Shown piece by piece: positions 20,617 to 31,700 of a DNA stretch of 64,000 nucleotides. The DNA is from Lactuca virosa. Lineage: Eukaryota; Streptophyta; Magnoliopsida; Asterales; Asteraceae. Numbering within the stretch: the first letter of the stretch is position 1; each line of letters opens with the position of its first letter. Both the position numbers and the translations under genes were made by a program. The stretch is from assembly GCA_928212115.1 (NCBI GenBank), contig CAKMRJ010005523.1:142696402-142760401 (forward strand), in the 5' to 3' direction. A model generated the notes under the pieces. It saw only the letters and a program-made list of their open reading frames with translations, was not told the DNA's origin and did no database searches.

Positions 20617-21570
20617 CCCAATCAAATGATGAATAGTCACACACATGTTGCTGCTACGATGGCTCCTCAACTGAGCACATTCAAACTAACCCTAATAAAT
20701 AATTAGGGTGATAGCCAATAGAAAATGGCCAAGAATATCATCTAACATATTAAGGTTAAAATACCATTTTACCCTTTTCTCAATTGACCATCTAATCATG
20801 GCCCTAGCCTAAAAAGACCTAAGGCCCAACAATGGTCCAAAATCATAAAGACCCAAGGCCTAGAAATACCTAAGGCCCAACAATGGTCCAAACCCATAAA
20901 GATCCAAGGCCCAAATAATAAACCAAAGGTCATATGGTGAGTACGCTATGCATACCACCCTGATACGCATCGCGTACAAGCTCTAGCAGCAAGGGAAAAT
21001 GGAGTTTCCTCACATTCCGTTGAGCATATGCCAACTTACTCCCAAAGTTCTCCCTTGATGACTAAAACTCACATTAAGCCCTTAATGCCTTAAGTCCAAT
21101 GTCCAAATTATAGATCTTACTCTTGGTTAATGTCTTAATGATAAAGTAATCTACTTGATGCCTTTGCATAGCTCAATGAGGATTAACATTCATTTTTATC
21201 ATTCTAAATCCATAATATGAACATCAACTCTTGCATGGTTGAGTTAAATCTATCAAGATGCCATTTTTATGAACAAGGGACCTCAAAAACACCAATATCT
21301 ATTGTTCTAAGCTTCTGGAGTAACTTATACTCACATGAATCAACCCAAGGACCAAAATATGCCAAAAACCCTAACTAGCCTAGATCTAAACAAAGAATCA
21401 CCAAGATTGAGACTTTATATCTTCTGGAAGATGATGGAGGTGAATAGATTATGGATCCACAAGCTTCTAGCCAACAAATGCTTCTCCAATGTAACACTCC
21501 AATTCAGGTACTTCCACAAAATCCCTTGATGTTAATTATTGTTGCATAAGAGGTCCCTTAAGTATGATGG

Positions 21571-21645
21571 GCGTACTCATGAGTACGCTTAGCGTACTAT
21601 ATATTAATGATCGCGGAGGGGCAGCACGTACGTTGGGCGTACGTG
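21571..21645 (+). promoter_or_regulatory. Palindromic ACGT-rich motifs upstream of the element C TATA box
   Basis: GCGTACTCATGAGTACGC at 21571-21588 is a perfect 18-bp palindrome. CACGTACG at 21625-21632 pairs with CGTACGTG at 21638-21645. They lie 37-111 bp before the TATA box. The first is also perfect in the 3' LTR (45180-45197). ACGT cores in palindromes are typical bZIP or bHLH sites in plants, so this may be the element's enhancer. Binding is inference. Confidence 0.55.
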
Positions 21646-21681
21646 ACGGATGTCCAAACCCTAATTTCCAGACTTGAGCCC

Positions 21682-21689
21682 TATATAAA
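21682..21689 (+). promoter_or_regulatory. TATA box of element C 5' LTR
   Basis: GCCCTATATAAACATCC is conserved in the 3' LTR (45311-45318). The expected start site near 21715 leaves about 1.7 kb of the LTR transcribed as R-U5. Confidence 0.75.
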
Positions 21690-22697
21690 CATCCTTATCT
21701 CATTTGAGTGTCACCCTAATGAACCTCTTTCACCTTCAAACGTCTCTGAAAACCCTAATATCATTTAAGAGTGTGTTTTAAGCTTAAGGAGTGCATTTGT
21801 GGCCATTTTAGTGTCCATTCAAGAAGGAGAAGTTGTCAAGCAAGCTTGGAGTGACATTGGGCTTAAAGGATCTGCATCTACTTCACTTTGAGAAGCTTCT
21901 GGCGGTATAAAAATTTGATCTTACCATATTATTCATTAGATCTAGCTAGGGTTTTGTAGTTTTGTCCCTTTTGTTGGTTTTGGATCTCCTCTTGTGATTT
22001 GAGCAACTCCAAAGGCTAGAAAGGTTAGATCTGAGGTCCTTTGGTCCATTCATAGCATAAAAATGAATTCTTGATGGGTGTTTTGACATCATGCATGGAT
22101 TAAGACCCTTGGAAAGGTCTTAATGGGTTGTTGGGAGCATATGAGACATGCAAAGGCATAAAGTTGCCAACTTTATGCCCTAGGACGTGTTAATGAACCT
22201 AGATCTGACTTTTAGACGTGAGGAAATCGAGTACTAAGCACTTAATCGGAAAAGTGCTTAATCCGTTAGTATGTTGGGCGTAAATTAGTGTACGCAGCGC
22301 GTACTGCCTAAGGACTCAATACGCTGCGCGTACCAGGGTGGTACACCAAGCGTACGCACAACAGTTGGACTTGGATTTGTTTTGGGCCTTTGAGCTTTTG
22401 GGCCCCAATTAGTCATTGGGCCTGGTCACGTTTTGGGGTTAGTGGGCCAGTGTATCTGTTTTGGGCCATGGATGATATGGCTGGGCCTTATTGGGCCATG
22501 AGTCCCATTAATTATAATTAGACATGGACTTTGGGCCCAATAGCAAAGGAAGACTTTTGGGCCATTGTGGAGGGACTTGGGGACTTGGGTTCTCCACTTA
22601 GATGGGGTTTGATCCTAACATTTAGTAATGCTATCATTGTTCAGAGCGGGTGGTTAAGGACTGTTAGGAGAGCAGCTTTCAGATTTTTCGGACAGAG

Positions 22698-23195
22698 GTG
22701 AGTCTTCTCACCATACCAATGGGTCTAAGGAACCAAAGCTGGCCCATTTTATGTGATGCGGATTGTTGATTGATTATGCAATATGATATTATGACATTTG
22801 CATGGAAGACCACGTGGGGGTTCCCGTGGCATTTGGTATAAGACCGTGGAGGGTTTCCATGGCATCCTAGTATATCTTCTTGTATATTTTACATTATGTC
22901 TTGTTTAGTAGGAAGACCTTGTGGGGGTTCCCAATGCAGGAAGACCTTGTGGGGGTTCCCAAGGCAGGAAGACCATCTGGGGGTTCCCATGGCAGATAAG
23001 ACCACGTGGGGGTTCCCGTGGCATTAGGTGTAAGACCCTGGAGGGTTTTCAAGGCTTCCTTATATGTTGTATGCATGGCTTATGTGATATGTGTAGCTTT
23101 ATAGCTAATTAGATATGTGTTATGTGGTTTGTGTGTGGGGTATGCTCTGGGGGGACTCACTAAGCATTAGCTTACCATTTGTGGATTTGTTTCAG
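22698..23195 (+). other. Predicted leader intron in element C 5' LTR
   Basis: The donor GAG|GTGAGT is at 22697/22698. The acceptor GGATTTGTTTCAG ends at 23195 (498 bp). CTTAC near 23171 could be the branch site. Equivalent sites are in the 3' LTR (46311-46835, where the acceptor reads TTTCAGTTACA) and in A, D and S1. The whole hairpin array lies inside. The donor is the left arm of a perfect GGTGAG-TCTT-CTCACC hairpin. Confidence 0.58.
22801..23062 (+). repeat. Hairpin minisatellite in element C LTR (28-bp core unit)
   Basis: Seven units contain GACC, five stem bases, a GGGGGTT-type loop and the reverse stem. Perfect stems include CCACG/CGTGG (twice), CCTTG/CAAGG and CCGTG/CATGG with a G-U. 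The central run at 22912-23025 is a clean tandem of 28-29 bp units. The 3' LTR array (46417-46700) has one more unit and a CCCTG/CAGGG stem. Confidence 0.85.
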
Positions 23196-23405
23196 GTACA
23201 TCTGAGCCCAAGGGCAAGGGCAAGGCTTGATGGCGCGACGTGCACTCTCACTTGGACATTTTGTGGGACACTCTGATATTTTGAAATAAAGTTGTATTTG
23301 ATATGATCTCGAAAACAATTGTAACTGGTTTTTGTGGATGATGGAAATGTGTTTTGGTTAATTAAAACTGAAAATTTTCTTTTGAAAAATTGGGTCGTTA
23401 CAAGT

Positions 23406-23417
23406 TGGTATCCGAGC
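23406..23417 (+). other. Element C primer binding site (tRNA-iMet, one change)
   Basis: TGGTATCCGAGC lies after the LTR and differs from the usual TGGTATCAGAGC by one base. Confidence 0.82.
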
Positions 23418-23418
23418 C

Positions 23419-23618
23419 TTGGTTTGAGGGATTCGGACACACTCTTGGGTGTGTCAAGACTCAAACTAAGAAAATGGTAAAATTATTTTCAAAAAAAATA
23501 ATAAAAGTTAAAAACTTTTAAGACTGGAAAAGAGGAGAGTGCAACGCACGTGATCAGCCGAGCCAAGTAAGTAGTTCCCCAATATGTTAGCCATGTTATA
23601 CTGATATTTGAGCTGTGA
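23419..23618 (+). other. Element C leader, left of element E
   Basis: A non-coding leader continuing at 37093 after element E. No coding signal is seen. Confidence 0.5.
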
Positions 23619-23623
23619 TAATC

Positions 23624-23948
23624 TGATGAATCAATGAATCGAGTAACAAAACGAATCAGAGTTTGAATTGAATTCAAAAAATAAGATTGAACACCGGATG
23701 TAAATATGATCTTGTTTCAGCTCTATTACACTTTCGAATGTTTACTGAGTACAAAGACAGGTCTGTAAAAACTCTTATCTAACTCTAGTAAATGTCCCTA
23801 TTTATAGGAAACAGAAAGCGTACAAAAAATATACTAAGGCATAAAACACTTAAGCTTCAAATCTAAAGAGCCTTAGTAAAATACATTACAAATCATACGA
23901 AGAGTACAAAATATACTTCGACTAATTACAACATATTTCGCCCTCACA
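23624..23948 (-). repeat. Element E 3' LTR (325 bp)
   Basis: In plus coordinates it starts TGATGAATCAATG and ends CGCCCTCACA. It pairs with 36763-37087 at 314 of 325 sites, by hand. The end of ORF3 reads into it. Confidence 0.93.
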
Positions 23949-26900
23949 ATCTCCCCCTTTGTAATCATAGTCGAACTTCTCAGTTTGTAAGAAGCTGGGT
24001 GAATACAGCATCACTCTTCGAATTTCCGTGTACCAAGAAATTATCTTCTTAAGCTCTTTCTTATCTCCTTCATTGTTCTTCTTACAATGATTCATACGAA
24101 CAATTAAGTTCGTATATTGAGACGTTGCGTATCTCTCCACTTCGCATGCCTGGAAAAAGAAACGTTTTGCTTTTCCAGCTTTGTCTTTTCCTGCGAAGAC
24201 TAACCCAAAAGGCTTCAAACATATTTCCCCATCAGCATACTTATTCAATTCAGCTTGATTCTTCGTAGGAGCCATTGGAGCTTTTATTTCCATGCCTTTA
24301 GCTGTAGCTAACTCCACATCAGTTAATGCCAAGCACTCATAATAATTTTCAATGAAGATCTTGATGTGAGCAACTCCAAGCTTAAATTCTTCCGGTTCAG
24401 TATTTTGCAGATACGAAAAAGACTTGTCTTTCAGAATTAATGCAACTTGTATGAGATCATACAAGTTCATTAATGGAAAGTCTGCAATTGTAAATTCACA
24501 AGTATTTCTATTCGCCCTGACAACCACATATTTGATATTTTGGACTGTGTTTTCGAACACAACATCCTTTTTCATACTTATGACCTTCTTGATTTTCACC
24601 AATGACCAAACTTCTTCAGGGGCTTTTGCTAGAACAGCATGAAATCGAATCTTCATGTGAGTACCATCCTCCTTTACTTTAAACTTTCCTTCAGCTTTAA
24701 ATTGAGGCATGATAAACATCATTTCATTCACTGGAAAGTCAAGCTGATTTGTATCCGTATTCGTAACCATGTAACTCTGCTTTGGTTTCTTCTCAAACGA
24801 ATACATATGATTATATGAAACCTTGGCTTCAATCGTTTCATAATTGTAGTGTTTGGAAGGATCACCTTTATTCATACCCTTCGGATCACTAGCACGTTGA
24901 GTCATTATGCTTTGAATCAGTCTTAGCCTTTCAAGTTCAGCTTCTGCTTCACTTTCCTTTCTTCTTTCGACTTTTCCACCACTATTGTTTTCCCTTTATC
25001 TTTCAAAGCTGAATCATCTTCCACCTTCTTTGTTTTCGAACTACTCCCACCAGTATCATCAGATCTACCAATCACAATTCCTTTCGAAATTGGTTTTGTA
25101 ATTGGTATAGTTGTTATAACTGTTGAAGTAACTGGCCCATCAGATGCTATAACTGGCTTTGTTGTTGGGATCTTCGAAGAAAACAACTTTCCTACAACCT
25201 TCGCATCTTCACCATTAGCCTTCGAATCACCAGTTTTTCTTTCTCCCCCTTGCACCCCTGTGAAAACAGGTGGGGCATCTGTAGTTGGAAGAAGGCTTGA
25301 TATGCGAGAAAGAGGAGCCAGTTGCTTGTGGAGAATTGCTTCGAATTGTGTGAACTTTTGAGATAAAAATTCAGGAGTAATTAGAGAAGAAGAAATCGGC
25401 TTGACAGATAATTCTTTTAACTCCTTTAGCAAAGTAATCACTTCCAAAAAGTTGGCACTTTCTATTGTTGAAAGTTGAGTAAGTTGAGGACTCAAACTTT
25501 CATACAATTTGACAAATTTCGTGACAGCGTCACAATTAATATCAACCTTCTGATTCAGAGATGCATAATCTTGTTTAACACTTGCAATCTCTTTTTGCAT
25601 ATCTTTGCGAAGTTCACGAATCTGCAAATTGACATCCTCCCTCACTTTCTTTACTTCTTGAACAAAGAGAACATGCCTTCCCTTGTCACATTCTTTAATT
25701 CTTTCATATCTCCGGCAAACTTCGAATTTTGAGAATTGATTCGTAGTTCATTGTTTTGATCACTATGATCAACCTTCTCCAAAATTCTTGATTCGGAGTC
25801 TGTAATCATCCCAGATACTTTACTCACGACTCTAGCTTCGAACATTTTCAACAAAGTATCAACCTCTAAACTTGAAACAGACGAACCACCCCCCAGATCA
25901 GCTTGAGATTGAATTATAGAATTCAACTTCTTATTCAAAATCTTAAATTGCTTCATTTTCATCAGCATATGATCTGGAAAATCTTCTTCTTCTTCATCAA
26001 ACGCTAATTCCTCAAACGTGCCTCCAAAACCCTCATTATCAGTTTCTGTCTCCATCAGAATGGTTTCTTGAACAGGTGAATTAGGTTTGGGTGTACTAGT
26101 GGATTGAGAAGAAAAAATAGAAGTAAAGGGTTGATTGATAATATTTTCAAATGTAGGGGAATCAGTGGTTGAAGTAATTGGAATAATTGATTGTGGTAAA
26201 GAAACAATACTTTCGAAGGTAGCAGAAGTAGGTTGACCTTGAGCTTCGTTCTTCGAATCTCCTTCACTCATGATGACATTTGCATCCGTATTAGATATGT
26301 TTGCAGTGATGCCTGAAGTACGGACCTCCTCAGGAGCTGATTTGGCAACCGATACTTCGAGTGGTATGATAATTGTCTGCTCGGAAGTTGAACTTTCGTG
26401 GTGAATAGTTGCTTCTGGTGTTTCTGGAATTCTTTCATCTTCATCTTCTGTGGACTCAGTGTTGAGCAAAAGCTTTCGTGACTGCTTCTTCTTCTTTTTA
26501 GAAATGTGTTTAGCCATGTCTGCAGCCCTTCGTTTCTTTGATGATGGAGAAACAGGCGTTGGCATTTCACGAATTAAAACACCTTGATGGTTAACCTGAG
26601 GCTTTCGTACCACATTAGATGTTGGAGACTTGCGTAGATACGAAGACATCTTTTTGATTCTTCGAAACATACCAGTCTTCGAAGGAATAACCACTTTCTC
26701 TTGAGTCTCATCAACAACAGGCTCATAAATTGTGTCTCAGCAATCGACACTTCATGGACCACAGACTCTTCAACTGTAACTGGCTTCTTCTTTGGAGATT
26801 TCGAAGATTTTGAATCCGTGTTTTGCTTTTCAGAAGAATCAGGTTTAGGCTTCTTCGATCGTTTAGATTTCTTTTCTTCCCTCGGCAATAATTTCCCAGT

Positions 26901-27707
26901 TTCAACAGTAGTATCAATAGTTTTCAAATAAGCTACTAAGACTGAATTCGAAGGATCAACTCATTTGAGCATAGCATCAGGAATACGAGCAACAGATGGA
27001 AAATCCTCAGCACTATCTATGACATCCTTCGGATAGTGGTACGATTGAAAAACAGCTTTTTCCTCATCATTGGGTACCAAAATCCCTTCCTTGTTGTAAA
27101 AATATTGCAAAATCAAGCTCCAGTATCTTGCACACGAAATACCATGAAGAGCATTCGTGTGTTCTACACTCTTTTGGAATTCCTTCCACAATTGTGTAGA
27201 ATAATCCACTTGAAGATCATAGTATAGCCCAGCAACCATGACATATACCTCCATTCTTCCTTTATCAAGACCAACTGTTCTCCCAGTTAAACATCTCAGA
27301 AACATACCAAATAAGAAATTCCAGATACTTGGAAGACCAGATTTCTTAAAATCACTGATCTTGGATAGTTGAGGCTGATATCCCATCTCATTAAACATAT
27401 GTACGATTTGAGGGAATGTGAAATCAACATACGGAGGTGAATTCGGAATTTCAAGAATTTGGCAAAAGAGTTTCTTTGATAATCTGACCTTTTTGTCATT
27501 CACCAGATTGAAAGTAATTGTATCAAAAGCTTTGTTGTAAGTAGCGGTTGATCCTGCTTGAGAAAGCCATGACATTGGAACTGAGAACGAACTGAACATC
27601 GCCTTAGACAAAACAGAGCTCTTCAAGGCAACGATTAACATCTTCAATTCTTTCAGGTATTGAGAGACATCACCCTCCAAGTGATAGTTAGTTCCTTGAA
27701 TCTTCAT
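23922..27707 (-). pseudogene. Element E ORF3 (post-pol, env-position ORF)
   Basis: A reading region of about 1260 codons in the sense direction after pol, broken by a TGA at 26961-26963, a frameshift near 26700, a stop at 25651 and a frameshift near 24915. The N-terminal 240 residues form a globular domain (YLKELKMLIVALKSSVL, VPMSWLSQAG, VRLSKKLFCQILEIP) of the type seen in plant retrotransposon third ORFs. A Lys/Ser-rich, low-complexity middle with KKRRAADMAKHISKKKKK follows, which could be a nuclear signal. Then comes a coiled-coil-like part (VREDVNLQIRELRKDMQKEI) and a C-terminal domain (MTQRASDPKG to the end). I see no signal peptide or membrane span, so envelope function is not supported. 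I chose the Met at 27707 because it aligns with the ORF3 start in F (51194). The last codons cross the PPT and end inside the LTR. Confidence 0.72.
23949..23960 (-). other. Element E polypurine tract
   Basis: The minus strand reads AAAGGGGGAGAT directly before the 3' LTR. The same bases are ORF3 codons (KGGD). Confidence 0.85.
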
Positions 27708-27864
27708 AATTGGTAATGAAGTGACATCATCAGTGGTATGAGAAGGATCAGCATCAACATGAACAGAAGTCGCGATTGTTAGGGTTTGAAAGCTTTGAAG
27801 ATCAGAAAATTTCGGAATTTTTCTTTTTGATCGCGTAAACTGATAATTGACCCTTGAATCCCCT

Positions 27865-27870
27865 TTTATA
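27865..27870 (-). promoter_or_regulatory. TATA box upstream of element E ORF3
   Basis: The minus strand reads ACATATAAAAGGGG, 163 bp before the aligned ORF3 Met (27707). Element F has TATAAAAGG at 51047-51055, 147 bp before the matching Met. This suggests an internal promoter. It could be chance in AT-rich DNA, but the same motif at similar spacing in two diverged copies argues against that. Confidence 0.5.
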
Positions 27871-27908
27871 TGTAACCCTGAAGTTTGAATTTGAAGCGGG
27901 ATGTACAT

Positions 27909-29680
27909 TTAATGATATCTGACGTGACACCTTGAAAATCGGACCATTACTGCGTAAAAGTAGCCATGCGTCAAAAAGTAGCTGTCACGTCTCCTTGAAA
28001 TCCGGACAGAATACCATACGTCATTAAAAAACAGCCTGTATTGTTATCCCCAAGAAGATTGTAACCGTCAGAACCCTTCGGATGGAAGCAAGGCTCTTTC
28101 ACTTTTGGGATGAAAAGCAAAGTCATATGCCAGATGTTTGAAATCATCAGCCTGAGTTGGTATTACTCAGAACCTCAAGGATTTCGTGAGTGCAGTGTTC
28201 CAAAGAATTTAGACGAGAAACAAAGATAAGAAAATTTTGGGATACTGTGATGTCAAAATATTAATTTGACACAAAGGTAGACAAAATCCCGGGCAAAGAT
28301 TGCTTCATTAATCATTAAGAGAAATGATCAACAGCTTGTGTAGGTTCCCGTGAAATACAATCGAATACTTGTAGATAAGTATCGAAGGGCTTCTTTTATA
28401 AGGCTTCGTGGGTAGTTAAAAATTTTCGTTACATGTCATCCTAAACATAAGGTGATAAATTGTAACAGAAATTACTTGTTTGACTAGTGTAGTTAGTGAT
28501 AAGTTTGCTTTGAAAAAATTTAAGTGACATTAAATTTCTAATGAAACTCACACGGAAATCATATTCAAGAAAAAAATTTGTGCTGGATCTTGTTGGGTAA
28601 CAAACATCATGGGTTTCGAATGTTTGATCAAGACCACTCATACGAAATGAATATGATTTGGAGTTTCGAATTTTGGTACTGAACCAAATGGTTCGTGAAA
28701 ATCTGGAACATAGTTCCCCGTCAATTCCTTAAAAGTTTAGGAAATTGGGTTTCACTTTCATCACGGTCTCATGATGTTAGATCATAAACACAGATTTGTG
28801 ATATGTCTAAGTCTCGATGGGTTTGATCAGAGACCTCTCGGACATATGTCTTCGTGTGTGATCATGTAAGAACTTTTTGGGTGAAAAAGATTGATGTAAG
28901 ACACGAAATGTACCTCTGTTGTATTTGGACCAAACAGTAAACTCTTAACTCATTGTGAGAAGATTCAGGTAGCTCAGAGACTAATGTGAATATAAGCCTT
29001 ATTGGGAAGAAATTTTCGTATGAAAAAATTCATTAAAGCTTTCGTACACACACATTTAGTCATTGGAGGCTTTGGACAACATGCAGCAGCATGCTTCTAG
29101 GGACAACTTAACTAGTTCAAGATATTGAAAAATTTATCGATTCGTACGAAAAATGTACCTGGCCCTAGAACTGCAAGCATGATCCACTGTGTATCATCAT
29201 GAATATCTGCAACAAAGTACTAAAAAGAAATAAGAAACAAAATATTTTTGTTGTTTTGATTTTTCGAAAATAGAGACAGAACAAACGAAAATCTTTTTGG
29301 ATTTTTAATTTTTCGAAAATTAAATGACAAAACAAAAACAAACGAAAATCTTTTTGGATTTTTAAATTATCGAAAATTAAATGACAAAAGAAACGAAAAT
29401 CTTTTTGTATTTTTAAATGTTTGAAAATTAAATGACAAAACAAAATGTACTTGTTGCAAATACACGAAATTTTATCATGCCCTTATAAGTGACAAATTTA
29501 CGAATTCGAAGGGGTCGAAGCGTTGACTATGAACAGTAACCTCTGAATCAACCCTTAAAAAAATGATAAATTTACGAATTCGAAGGGGTCGAAGCGTTGC
29601 CTATGAACAGTAACCTCTGAACGTTGAATGTTATTGCTTTGACTTTCATTCAGCGCCTCTGAATCATTCCTGGTCAACCA
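27909..29680 (-). other. Element E non-coding gap between pol and ORF3
   Basis: No open frame of note. It has three near-tandem copies of an AAACGAAAATCTTTTTGG...TTTTCGAAAATTAAATGACAAAA-type unit of about 55-60 bp at 29260-29440, and a repeated stretch of about 85 bp (29495-29560 and 29565-29625, with the shared text GAATTCGAAGGGGTCGAAGC). Confidence 0.6.
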
Positions 29681-31700
29681 TCATTCTCCTTTTTCACATG
29701 GAACAGAATTTCCATCGATCATTCCAAGTCCTTCTAAAATTTTCACAAAAGATTTTTCATCTAAAGGTTTCGTGAAAATATCAGCTAATTGATCAGTTGT
29801 TTTCACGAAATGTACTTCTATATTTCCATCCTCCACGTGATCCTTGATGAAATGATAACGAAGAGCTATATGTTTAGTCTTCGAATGCTGCACAGGATTA
29901 TGACAAATTCTTATTGCACTTTGTGAATCACAATATAATGGAATCTTTTTCATATTAATTGCATAATCACGCAATTGACTTTGGATCCATATTATTTGTG
30001 ATGTGCAAGCAGCAGCGGCCACATATTCTGCTTCAGCCGTTGAAATTGATACACACGTTTGCTTTTTCGACTGCCAGCTCACCAATTTGCCATCAAATAA
30101 TTGACATCCACTGCTTGTACTCTTTCTATCAAGATTACAACCACCGAAATCTGCATCTGAATAGGCTTGAACAAAGAACCCAGTTTTCGAAGGATACCAC
30201 AATCCTAACGAAGTTGTTCCCTTGAGATAACGAAAAATATTCTTCACAGTAGTGAGATGTGGTTCTCGTGGATTTGACTGATACCTAGCACAATTACACA
30301 CAGAAAACATGATATCAGGTCTACTAGCTGTAAGATAAAGTAACGAACCAATCATGCTCCTATAAAGTGTTAGGTCAATAACAGGTTTTTCTAACGAAGG
30401 TGTTAGCTTTATGCCAATTGCCATTGGAATTCGTAACTTTGTGCAGTTTGTCAATCCAAACTTCTCAAGCAGGTTCTTCGTATATTTTTCTTGATTGATA
30501 AAAATTCCTTCTCTGCTTTGACGAATATTCAGTCCAAGAAAATTATTTATTTTTCCCATCATGCTCATTTCGAACTTACTTTTCATCAGATCTTCGAATT
30601 CTTTAGACAAGGCAGGGTCAGTTGAGCCAAAAATAATATCATCAACATAAATTTGAACAAGCATTAGATGATTCCCAACTTTATTTCGAAATAACGTGGG
30701 GTCAACTGATCCTTGTTTAAATTTAGATTGCTTCAAAAATGAAGTAAGAGTTACATACCATGCTCTTGGTGCTTGTTTTAACCCATAAACTCCCTTATCT
30801 AAAATATAAACATGATCAGGATGTTCTTCGTTAATAAAACCTGGGGGTTGTTCCGCGTATACTGTTTCTTCAAGTTCTCTATTTAAAAATGAACACTTCA
30901 CGTCCATTTGATAAGCATCAAAGTCTTTATGAGCTGCATAAGCCAGAAATATACGAACAGCCTCGAGTCTTGCGACAGGGGAAAAAGTTTCTTCATAGTC
31001 AATTCCTTCTTGTTGTGAATATCCCTTAACAACAAGTCTGGCTTTATTTCGAATGATATTTCCATCTTTGTCGGTTTTGTTTTTGAAAATCCATTTTAAC
31101 CCGACAATCGAAACATTTTCAGGCTTAGGAATTAATCTCCAAACCTTGTTTCGTTCAAATTCATACAATTCAGATTGCATCGCAACAACCCAATCTGAGT
31201 GTTCCATTGCAATCTTAACTGTCTTTGGTTCAATTTTAGAGATAAAAACATTGAACATGCAAAATTCTTGATGAGCATTCAATACCTCATTCTTTGCACG
31301 AATTTGAGCTCTAGTTAAAACACCTTCTTGCGGATTCCCAATTACTTGATCCTTCGGATGATCTCTTGTCCACTTTTCCATTGGAGGATATGCTGGATCA
31401 AAGTCCAAAGGTGCGTCTTCGTATATATCATCATTCTCTGAGCCTGCAAAGGAACAAACATCATTAAAATCATTATTATTTTCATTATGTTCTAAATGCT
31501 CCCCCTCAACATTATGCTCCCCCTCAACATCAGCATCCAATCTCTCATTCTCCCCCTCGAAAAAATGCTCCCCCTCAACAAGAGTGTTCGAATCCAAGAG
31601 CTCCCCCTCAACTGGATTATCTTGCATACTTTCGCTTAACTTTGGAGAAGTTGATGTTGAATCATCAGTTAGCTTTGTTAATTCAGGAAGATGATTATCA
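29681..31700 (-). pseudogene. Element E reverse transcriptase and RNase H
   Basis: A 648-residue frame. The first 120 residues form a linker of acidic repeats (VEGEH). RT then has VWRLIPKP, KARLVVKGYSQQEGIDY, FSPVARLEAVRIF, QMDVKCSFLNREL, YGLKQAPRAWY and the YVDDIIFGS active site (residue about 330). RNase H has YSDADFGGC, STAEAEYVAAA, YCDSQSAI and TKHIALRYHF. The frame ends naturally with ADIFTKPLDEKSF and a stop at 29681. This is the best-kept pol part in the window. It has no stop within the domains. Confidence 0.92.

Larger units (their letters stand above)
20096..21489 (-). repeat. Element A 5' LTR, 3' part (before the C insertion)
   Basis: In plus coordinates it starts TGTAACGTCG. With 47048-47412 it forms an LTR of about 1.76 kb whose outer end is ...CGGTCGTTACA. 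It includes a leader-intron acceptor (20294), a hairpin array (20366-20500), a GTGAGT donor (20616) and TACGC-ATC-GCGTA-type palindromes near 20945-20980. C lies in it with a TCCAA duplication. Confidence 0.85.
21490..23402 (+). repeat. Element C 5' LTR (1913 bp)
   Basis: It starts TGTAACACTCC, ends GGTCGTTACA and is followed by the PBS. Parts in order are an 18-bp palindrome (21571-21588), an ACGT-arm palindrome (21625-21645), the TATA box (21682-21689), exon-1-like sequence with GTACGC palindromes (22265-22365), a donor (22697/22698), the hairpin array (22801-23062) and an acceptor (23195). Confidence 0.95.

Noticed and set aside
23922..27707. Calling ORF3 an envelope gene
   Set aside because: No signal peptide, membrane span or cleavage site is visible. 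Only its position fits.
29165..29443. 92-residue ORF with repeats in E
   Set aside because: It is three copies of an AT-rich non-coding unit read in one frame.
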